A DNA stretch of 5,669 bases from Candidatus Aminicenantota bacterium (GTDB lineage: Bacteria; Acidobacteriota; Aminicenantia; Aminicenantales; Aminicenantaceae): NCBI GenBank assembly GCA_030633795.1, contig DAOWCB010000106.1, positions 1 to 5,669 on the forward strand. The letters are read 5' to 3'. The position numbers and the translations under genes were made by a program. Below are positions 1-5,669 of the stretch, piece after piece. Below the pieces are notes generated by a model. The model ran no database searches. It had not been told where the DNA came from and saw only the letters and a list, made by a program, of their open reading frames with translations. Position 1 is the stretch's first letter, and every line of letters starts with the position of its first letter.

Positions 1-104
1 GCAAAATTCGCAAAGGGATTCAAATGCGCCTCCACATCAATCCTGAACTTCTATCTCATGCATGCAGAATAGCCGATCAAAAGGGAGGACCATTCCGATG
101 CTAA
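1..104 (+). CDS. Possible 3' end of an upstream gene (partial, uncertain frame)
   Basis: The first ~100 bases precede the large + strand gene. Two forward frames are open from the window edge. Frame 3 runs to a TAA at 102-104 and ends ...ADQKGGPFRC. Frame 1 runs to a TAG at 70-72 and ends ...NFYLMHAE. Frame 2 stops at 44-46. If frame 3 is real, its stop overlaps the preferred start of the next gene in the arrangement ATGCTAA, a classic layout for translational coupling. Fragments this short match nothing I recognise, and an open frame of 24-34 codons at a window edge can occur by chance. The stretch could instead be untranslated leader or promoter DNA, but I see no convincing -35/-10 pair. 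Confidence 0.25.
   Translation, partial: KIRKGIQMRLHINPELLSHACRIADQKGGPFRC
83..89 (+). promoter_or_regulatory. Ribosome binding site that decides the start of the secreted VWA protein
   Basis: The purine run GGGAGGA ends 8 bases before the ATG at 98-100, which is close to ideal Shine-Dalgarno spacing. The earlier in-frame ATG at 62 is preceded by pyrimidine-rich sequence (cttctatctc) with no such site. This favours initiation at 98. Confidence 0.75.
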
Positions 105-2404
105 GATTGGGACATATTATATCTATCAGGGCAAAATCGCTATGTGCAATATTATGTCTAATGTTTCTGGTGACAGGTATTGCAAACCCACAATCAGAAT
201 CAGAGCCGAATGATCAGCGTGAACAAGCGAATATACTGCCATTGAATCAAGCGGTTACAGGGCACGCTTTTCCCGAAGACGACGAAGATTGGTATTCGTT
301 TTCCGTTCCTGAACCCAGTCTGGATATACTCATTATTGAGCTATCGGCTATCTCAGGAGTGGACTTATCCCTGTCCATATTCGATGAAGATGGGAAAGAA
401 CTGAAAGAAACAGACTATGACGAGGATGATGAAGGAGAGATCATTGTCAGAATGAAAGTGAAGCCTGGAAAATATTACGTTAAGGTGCTTGCTTATATAG
501 GTTCTAACGAAGATGAGATATACACGTTGACCGCAAGGCCATGGACAAAACCTCCAGCCACTGAAGAAGAAGTAAGACAGGCTTTAACAAAAGCCTTGGA
601 TTATCTTGCCCTCGAGCAAGCTCCTGAAGGCCACTGGCTGGGAAATTACGAGGAAAGCCCAGGCATAAGCGGATTAGCTCTGATGGCCTTTTTAGGGGGA
701 GGATGCGTTACCAAAGATTATTCCTCCAACATCACTGCAGCTATTAACTTTCTGAAATCCAAATACAATCCAAGTTCGAGCTTTGAACCTGACTCTGAAG
801 ATTTTTTTCTATACGGAGGATTGATTGCCAACGATGATCCCATGTACGAACATTCTATCGCCACATTGGCCTTGATAGAGGCGTGTGTTGAACTGAGTGA
901 CAATAGCCTTGAATCAATCATCGAGGATGCACTTAAAATGATCGTGCGAGCACAAAACACTGAACATAAACCAAAAGTGCTCGAAGGACCGATAAATACA
1001 GATTCTGACGAATATGGGGGATGGCGTTATAGGCCAAATAGTACGGATAGCGACATCTCGGTCACAGGCTGGCAAATACTCGCTCTAAAAGCCGCTTTAA
1101 ACGCCGGGTTTTTCATCCCGGACTGGACGCTGCCTGCGGGAGCAAAATATCTTAGGGCGTGTTATGACAAAGATGAACATGCTTTTGCCTATGAGGCGGG
1201 AGGCGGCTCGACGGGATGCGCAAGGACAGGCATTGGCGTCCTGGGATTACAACTGTCCGGCTATCCCGATGACTCACTCATTGCTCCAGCCATGCGTTTT
1301 ATGCAGGATAATCCGCCTGTCTGGAATTTCGAAGACCCAGGAGAAGGCTGGCCTTTTTATTATTGGTACTATGGCACCCGCACCATGTTATTCTCAGGAG
1401 GAGATGACTGGCGCATATGGAAAGAGTGGATGTGCCGGTTGCTGGTGGATAATCAGAATGACGATGGCAGTTGGGATGGCGCCCAGGATGAAAATGAAAT
1501 GGTCATATTTACCACCTCTCTCGGCGCACTTATGCTCGAATTCTGCTGCGGACATGTTCCTGTCTATATGAGGAAAAAAATCCAAAGAAGCGGCTCTGTA
1601 GAAGTCATTTTAGAAGAAGGGGAAGAAAGAGAATCCGCCAAAAATGTGGAGCTAATTCTTGATGCCTCCAATTCCATGTGGGGACAAATCCAAGGAGTGG
1701 CCAAGATCGCGATCGCAAAAGATGTCTTGGAACAGATCATTAACGGGCTCCCGGATGAAATGAATGTGGGATTGCGCTTGTATGGGCATCGTTATGGGCT
1801 CAACGACAGACGCGCCTGCCAGGATACAGAGCTCAAGGTTCCCATAGGTCCAATAGATAAAGCTATGCTGATCGATATCATCCGAAAAATTCAGCCAAAG
1901 GGGAAAACCCCGTTGGTCCACTCCGTTCTTCAGGCTGGGGATGACTTCAAAGACATAAAAAACGGGAGCATTATTCTGATCACCGACGGAATCGAAAGCT
2001 GTGACGGCAACATCGACTCGATCGCACCCGCATTAAAGGAATCAGGCATCGAATTGAAACTTCACATCGTGGGATTTGACATAAAAGAACCCGATGCACG
2101 GGAAGAATTGGAGGCCATCGCCAAATCCACAGAGGGAACCTACTTGGACGCCAAGGATTCTCAGGAGCTGCTTTCTTCCCTCGAACAGACCTTGCAGATC
2201 GAATTCGAAATTCTGGACGAAGAAGGTCAGGTGAAAGCCAAAGGCATGGTGGGAGGAGAATCCATAAGATTGATGGAGGGATCCTACACCCTTCGGCTGT
2301 TGGTGGAACCCGAGCCTTTCGAGGCAGAGATAACAGTTAGATCAGCACAAAAAACTAAAGTGATTTTCGCAAAAGAAAAGGATAAATGGGTCATAAAAAA
2401 ATAG
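98..2404 (+). CDS. Secreted PPC / squalene-cyclase-like toroid / VWA domain protein
   Basis: This is probably an exported binding or surface protein; no enzymatic role can be assigned. Numbering is from the ATG at 98 (768 aa); the ATG at 62 would add 12 residues but has no ribosome site. Residues 1-29 form a signal peptide: basic start, hydrophobic core (SLCAILCLMFLVTG), likely cleavage after GIA. Residues ~35-148 are a PPC-type beta domain, opening with ESEPNDQ and containing DDEDWYSFSV. Residues ~156-488 are an alpha-alpha toroid with QW-like motifs (QAPEGHW at 174-180, QNDDGSW at 453-459), SVTGW (321-325) and YYWYYGT (421-427). The cyclase acid motif DxDD is absent (DSDIS instead), arguing against terpene cyclisation. 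Residues ~516-690 are a VWA domain with a complete metal site: D522-A-S524-N-S526, T604 and D630. Cys574 and Cys635 in this domain could form a disulfide. Residues ~699-768 are a small beta-rich tail. The domain calls are firm; the ligand is unknown. Confidence 0.9.
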   Translation: MLRLGHIISIRAKSLCAILCLMFLVTGIANPQSESEPNDQREQANILPLNQAVTGHAFPEDDEDWYSFSVPEPSLDILIIELSAISGVDLSLSIFDEDGKELKETDYDEDDEGEIIVRMKVKPGKYYVKVLAYIGSNEDEIYTLTARPWTKPPATEEEVRQALTKALDYLALEQAPEGHWLGNYEESPGISGLALMAFLGGGCVTKDYSSNITAAINFLKSKYNPSSSFEPDSEDFFLYGGLIANDDPMYEHSIATLALIEACVELSDNSLESIIEDALKMIVRAQNTEHKPKVLEGPINTDSDEYGGWRYRPNSTDSDISVTGWQILALKAALNAGFFIPDWTLPAGAKYLRACYDKDEHAFAYEAGGGSTGCARTGIGVLGLQLSGYPDDSLIAPAMRFMQDNPPVWNFEDPGEGWPFYYWYYGTRTMLFSGGDDWRIWKEWMCRLLVDNQNDDGSWDGAQDENEMVIFTTSLGALMLEFCCGHVPVYMRKKIQRSGSVEVILEEGEERESAKNVELILDASNSMWGQIQGVAKIAIAKDVLEQIINGLPDEMNVGLRLYGHRYGLNDRRACQDTELKVPIGPIDKAMLIDIIRKIQPKGKTPLVHSVLQAGDDFKDIKNGSIILITDGIESCDGNIDSIAPALKESGIELKLHIVGFDIKEPDAREELEAIAKSTEGTYLDAKDSQELLSSLEQTLQIEFEILDEEGQVKAKGMVGGESIRLMEGSYTLRLLVEPEPFEAEITVRSAQKTKVIFAKEKDKWVIKK

Positions 2405-2408
2405 AATC

Positions 2409-4418
2409 TTATTTCACGATGTCATCATTCATGTAGCGATTCCAGACATTTTCAAACCATGTGTCATCTTGAGGAATTGGCCGGATATCGATCCACTGCT
2501 TTGAGACGTTGCCACCCGAGTCCAATGAAACTTCCAAAATCTTTTTATTCACAAAGGTATCTTGATCGTTCAGCAGAAACTTCCAATCATCGCCGACTTC
2601 TGGACATGGAATTTTTCCATCTGGATTTTCAACAAGATAAGAACCACGGCTCTGCCCTTTCTTATCCAGGTATTCCCCGATTGCCTCCAGATACAGGGCA
2701 TGAGTCAAACCCAGGTCGAGGTTTTTGAATGCTTCAGGCAGTTTTTCACAAGATGGAATCCTCATATCACTTTGGAGCCTCTTGTAGAGTTGCCACGCCT
2801 TAGCAATGGCTTCCGCGATTCTTTTCGGTTCCCGGATGTGAGCACCACAGGCGGTCATTCTCTCTTGAATCTCATTTCTCGACTCTCGAAGAAGGCAATC
2901 ATTCTTTAGGCTGGGATCGATGACATTTTCAGCAAAAGCCAGTTTATCAGTGATTTGATCTCTGATTAAATCGAGGAATTCTTTATCTTGAGGAGGATCG
3001 CCCAGATAACGCCTGGCGATATACAAAGCTGCCCTAAGGCTTCCTACCTGACCTGAATTCAGAGCCGATCCACCCGGCCTGTAAACACCATGCGTTCCGT
3101 TTACCTCGCCCACCGGAAACAAATGCCTGACATTACTCTCCCACCAAATATTACCCTTTAGTCCACCGTTGTTGTGTTGGGCACAAACCGCTATCTCGAG
3201 GTGTTCCTTTGTTATGTCGATCCCATGGTCTTTGTAAAGATCGATGGCGGGTTGGTTCATTTTTTGGAGTCTTTCGATAGGAGTTCCCAACAAAGCACTG
3301 GATTTTTCGATGTAATCTAAAGCTTCCTTTCTCAAATGTTCGAAGGAAAAATCTTCCAGGACTCCTCCCCCATTGGGATTTTGGGTAAAATCCAGATAAA
3401 CCCGTCTCCCCTTGAGAACCGTCTCCTGGAAGACCAGAATGTCGATCAAAGACGAACCATATTCCGACACCTTTTGAGGATCGAACGGCCACTGATAGCC
3501 TTTAAGGAATATGGCTGTGGCCAGTTTTCCCATATCTGGAAAATAATCGTTCAAGAAATCGCGTTCGTCTTGCCCATCCCTATCCGTGGAAATATAACGC
3601 GGGATAACCTGCTGATAGGTCCCGGAAAGATTCCACCGAAACTCGATCGATGCCAATCCGAACTGGGACTCGGTCAAATTATTCCCGATGGCTCCGACCG
3701 CAAAAGCCAAACCATGGGAGCCGACCTGGCTTTCGGGGTAAACAGACGTTTTGTAGATCCCGGCCGGCCCACCCGTCGCGAACACCACATTCACGGCATT
3801 AAAGATAACGAATCCATAGTTTTTTAGATCGATATTATTCCTGTCGATGGCGATGGCGCCGACCACACTTTTTTCTGGTCCCTCCCCTGAAGAAAACAGT
3901 CCGACGATCTCGTGCCGATCGAAAACAACGATCCCCTTTTCCTTTACTTCTTTTGAAAGCGCTGTGAACATCAGATGCGAAGTCAGAGGCCCGGCTGAGG
4001 TGGCTCTTCCCCGGGAATCGTGGTCTGTTTTATATCCTACATAGCCCCCATACCTATCGTGTGGAAAGGGAACACCTAAGCCGACTAGATTGAAGAATGC
4101 CTGGGCTGAGTTCATGGCTTCACACAGAGCGATATCGCCGTGCATACATCCTCCTTTGAAGAGGTCTTTCGCCATTTCCAAAGGAGAGTCGAGAGATTCA
4201 CCGGATACGGAAAGCTTGTAATAGGTTTGTTTATCCGATCCGGCGTTGTTCGAGGTGCCACCACCCCAATAATCTGTGGCGATCGCGATATCTTTTTGGC
4301 CGTATTTGTACAAACTCACTGCTGCATTCAAGGCTGCATCCCCACTGCCAATAATCAGTGTGTTGAGTGAGTACAGGGGGATTTTTTTCCCATTAACCTC
4401 GAGCGTGCTTTTTTTCAT
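2409..4418 (-). CDS. FAD-dependent oxidoreductase, fumarate reductase/succinate dehydrogenase flavoprotein superfamily
   Basis: A 669-aa flavoprotein, probably cytoplasmic (no signal peptide or membrane segment), expected to pass hydride between FAD and an unidentified substrate. The N-terminal dinucleotide fold shows LIIGSGDAALNAA (21-33), where the last glycine of GxGxxG is Ala29. Further FAD-family elements are GGTSNNAGSDKQTYY (53-67), FATGGPAGIYKTSVYP (213-228), CAQHNNGGL (412-420) and the C-terminal FAD loop around FPVGEVNG and GGSALNSGQVGS (434-460). A helical segment at ~510-545 (RESRNEIQERM...) resembles the C-terminal domain of SdhA/FrdA. The segment where FrdA carries its HPT and RGEG substrate motifs reads ESQFGLAS and GTYQQVIPRY, so fumarate or succinate is unlikely. 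No heme or iron-sulfur motif is visible. The ATG lies 2 bp beyond the stop of the upstream Old Yellow Enzyme gene and has a good ribosome site, so the two are almost certainly cotranscribed. Family call firm, substrate unknown. Confidence 0.88.
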   Translation of the reverse strand: MKKSTLEVNGKKIPLYSLNTLIIGSGDAALNAAVSLYKYGQKDIAIATDYWGGGTSNNAGSDKQTYYKLSVSGESLDSPLEMAKDLFKGGCMHGDIALCEAMNSAQAFFNLVGLGVPFPHDRYGGYVGYKTDHDSRGRATSAGPLTSHLMFTALSKEVKEKGIVVFDRHEIVGLFSSGEGPEKSVVGAIAIDRNNIDLKNYGFVIFNAVNVVFATGGPAGIYKTSVYPESQVGSHGLAFAVGAIGNNLTESQFGLASIEFRWNLSGTYQQVIPRYISTDRDGQDERDFLNDYFPDMGKLATAIFLKGYQWPFDPQKVSEYGSSLIDILVFQETVLKGRRVYLDFTQNPNGGGVLEDFSFEHLRKEALDYIEKSSALLGTPIERLQKMNQPAIDLYKDHGIDITKEHLEIAVCAQHNNGGLKGNIWWESNVRHLFPVGEVNGTHGVYRPGGSALNSGQVGSLRAALYIARRYLGDPPQDKEFLDLIRDQITDKLAFAENVIDPSLKNDCLLRESRNEIQERMTACGAHIREPKRIAEAIAKAWQLYKRLQSDMRIPSCEKLPEAFKNLDLGLTHALYLEAIGEYLDKKGQSRGSYLVENPDGKIPCPEVGDDWKFLLNDQDTFVNKKILEVSLDSGGNVSKQWIDIRPIPQDDTWFENVWNRYMNDDIVK

Positions 4419-4420
4419 TG

Positions 4421-5668
4421 TTAAGTCCTCTCCCGCAGAAGTGTTTTATATCTCTTACCGTAGATTTCCTTATCTTTCATCACACATCCAGCCGTCCCTC
4501 CCATCCGCATCATCTCATTGCACCGGGAACAAGAGATACAAACTTTCTTTGGATCCAAAATTCCCGTATTCATTAAATCTTTGGGAGCTTCTGGGTAAGC
4601 GAAAGCCATTCTTCCCAGGCCGATGAATGCTGCTTCATTTTTTTGAAGCACAGAGGCTCCTACATGGGGGAAAAATTGTCGCAGCCAGGAATAGCCTGTC
4701 CCTACCATCGGAATCTCTGGGAATTCTGTCTGCAAATCTGCTGTGATGGATATGAGTCGAGAAATTCCTTCCAATGGATGTTCAGGAGGTATAGGAGCTC
4801 CGGGAAGAGGGCGGTCAAAGGGCCTCCCTAGGTGAGGGAATAAATAGGGGATCCCAGCCGTGATGTTGAAAAGAGAGCAGCCTTCTTCGATCAGTCGAGA
4901 CACAACTTGTTTCGGTTCTGTCAAATCGATCTTCCCCGATTCTTCCTTTGAACTGCCAAAACCATAAGGGAAGGAAATCCCGTCATAGGCATTCATCCGC
5001 ACGGCAACGCCAACCTGGGAAACCTCTTGCCGGATTTTTTTAACGACATCTGTGAGAAAACGAACTCTGTTGTTAAAAAAACCTCCATATTTGCTGTTCT
5101 GCCGATCAAATGCAGCCAAAAGCTCGTTGATGACATAACCATGGCAGGCCTTTATATCCACAGCATCAAAACCGGCTTGATATGCCAGACGAGCAGCATC
5201 GACAAAATTCTCCTGCAACCGATCCAGTTCTTTATCGCTGAAAATATGTAAGGTCTCTTTCTTTTCATCCAAAAAAGGATTCACTAATACCAACTGCGGC
5301 TGGGGCATCCCTCGAGGCATGCTGTAACGGCCTGAATGAGTCAATTGAAGCACACAAAAGATATCGTGATCGGTTCCAAAGGATTGGAATGCTTCTTGGC
5401 GGATTTCTTCGACCAGTCTTTTAAATCCATCCACATTCTGCTCATGAAGCCACAACTGGTGGGGATTGGACCGACCCTCAGGAACCACACTTGTCGCTTC
5501 GAACCAGAGTAAAGAGCTGCCGCCACTGGCAAAGCGTATGTAGCGTCGAAAGGTCAAATCACTGGGTGATCCATCCGGATTGGCATCATATCCTTCCATT
5601 GGCTGGACAGATAGACGATTACCAATTTTTTTCGATCCCAGAGTGATATCTTCGAAAAGAGGGCTCAA
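4421..5668 (-). CDS. NADH:flavin oxidoreductase / Old Yellow Enzyme family with [4Fe-4S] motif (5' end at window edge)
   Basis: An FMN-binding TIM-barrel oxidoreductase of the type that reduces activated C=C bonds. Family signatures run in order: LFEDITLGSKKIGNR (4-18), QLTHSGR (108-114), HGYVINELL (176-184) with Tyr178 in the place of the catalytic Tyr of 2,4-dienoyl-CoA reductase, KYGGFFNNRVRF (193-204), VRMNAYDG (223-230), and the FMN-phosphate region VGTGYS...GLGRMAFAYPE (322-360). Near the C-terminus, Cys377, Cys380, Cys383 and Cys395 (C-x2-C-x2-C-x11-C) match the [4Fe-4S] site of the trimethylamine dehydrogenase / dienoyl-CoA reductase branch. The protein ends 20 residues later, so the FAD/NAD(P)H half of those ~650-730 aa enzymes is missing. 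The first in-window codon usable as a start is TTG at 5668, one base from the edge. The true start may lie just outside, but the family normally begins only a few residues before LFE, so little is lost. It is first in the visible operon with the FAD protein downstream. Confidence 0.9.
   Translation of the reverse strand: MSPLFEDITLGSKKIGNRLSVQPMEGYDANPDGSPSDLTFRRYIRFASGGSSLLWFEATSVVPEGRSNPHQLWLHEQNVDGFKRLVEEIRQEAFQSFGTDHDIFCVLQLTHSGRYSMPRGMPQPQLVLVNPFLDEKKETLHIFSDKELDRLQENFVDAARLAYQAGFDAVDIKACHGYVINELLAAFDRQNSKYGGFFNNRVRFLTDVVKKIRQEVSQVGVAVRMNAYDGISFPYGFGSSKEESGKIDLTEPKQVVSRLIEEGCSLFNITAGIPYLFPHLGRPFDRPLPGAPIPPEHPLEGISRLISITADLQTEFPEIPMVGTGYSWLRQFFPHVGASVLQKNEAAFIGLGRMAFAYPEAPKDLMNTGILDPKKVCISCSRCNEMMRMGGTAGCVMKDKEIYGKRYKTLLRERT
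4426..4434 (-). promoter_or_regulatory. Ribosome binding site of the FAD oxidoreductase, inside the preceding gene
   Basis: On the - strand the sequence GGGAGAGGA ends 7 bases before the ATG at 4418. It lies entirely within the last codons of the Old Yellow Enzyme gene, whose TAA (4423-4421) is 2 bp from that ATG. Ribosomes finishing the first gene would sit on this site, so translational coupling is expected. Confidence 0.75.
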
Positions 5669-5669
5669 A

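Noticed and set aside
59..66. Palindrome TGCATGCA upstream of the first gene
   Set aside because: It is a single 8-bp palindrome with no second copy or spaced half-sites, so it cannot be called an operator.
1104..1121. Small hairpin CCGGG - 8-base loop - CCCGG
   Set aside because: It lies deep inside the coding sequence of the VWA protein, has no T tract after it, and a 5-bp stem is expected by chance.
563..1561. Active squalene-hopene or terpene cyclase
   Set aside because: QW-like motifs are present, but the DxDD acid motif is replaced by DSDIS and the protein is exported and fused to PPC and VWA domains, so a scaffold or binding role is more likely.
2398..2415. AT-only inverted repeat (GAAATA / TATTTT around a 6-base loop) followed by a short T run on the - strand
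   Set aside because: Six A-T or wobble pairs with no G-C and only about three further T residues are too weak for an intrinsic terminator. It is explained by the AAA/TAG codons at the gene ends.
3336..3827. 163-codon open frame on the + strand inside the FAD oxidoreductase gene
   Set aside because: It is antisense to a clear flavoprotein. Its translation has no domain signature and mirrors codon bias of the real gene. Other internal frames (for example 1164-1571 + and 1652-1921 -) were rejected for the same reason.
2409..5668. One enzyme (FadH-like) split into two genes by a frameshift or stop
   Set aside because: The downstream protein is an SdhA/FrdA-type FAD protein with its own start and ribosome site, not the pyridine-nucleotide-disulfide-type half of FadH, so this is not a simple split gene.

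Overview
The window holds three protein-coding genes and almost no intergenic DNA. One gene lies on the + strand (about 98-2404). It converges, with a 4-bp gap, on a tightly packed two-gene block on the - strand (5668-4421, then 4418-2409). I see no RNA genes, mobile elements, CRISPR arrays or long repeats. The organism cannot be named from this sequence. Clear Shine-Dalgarno sites, dense packing and moderate GC indicate a bacterium. The secreted PPC / squalene-cyclase-like toroid / VWA architecture, next to an Old Yellow Enzyme with an iron-sulfur site, would fit an anaerobic or metagenome-derived lineage such as Planctomycetota or Desulfobacterota. That placement is inference only.

Left part (1-2404): a short stretch that is probably the tail of an upstream gene is followed by a large exported protein. 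It has a signal peptide, a bacterial pre-peptidase C-terminal (PPC) beta domain, an alpha-alpha toroid of the prenyltransferase/squalene-cyclase repeat type, a von Willebrand factor A (VWA) domain with an intact metal site, and a small C-terminal beta domain. It looks like a surface or periplasmic binding/adhesion protein, not an enzyme.

Right part (2409-5668, - strand): an Old Yellow Enzyme family NADH:flavin oxidoreductase domain ends with a four-cysteine [4Fe-4S] motif and lacks the diflavin C-terminal half found in 2,4-dienoyl-CoA reductase. Two bases after its stop codon starts an FAD protein of the fumarate reductase/succinate dehydrogenase flavoprotein superfamily. Its ribosome binding site lies inside the end of the first gene. 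The two flavoproteins are probably made together and act in one pathway or complex that reduces (or oxidises) an unsaturated carbon substrate. The FAD protein lacks the usual dicarboxylate-binding motifs of fumarate reductase, so the substrate is unknown. This pair is the most interesting element of the window.
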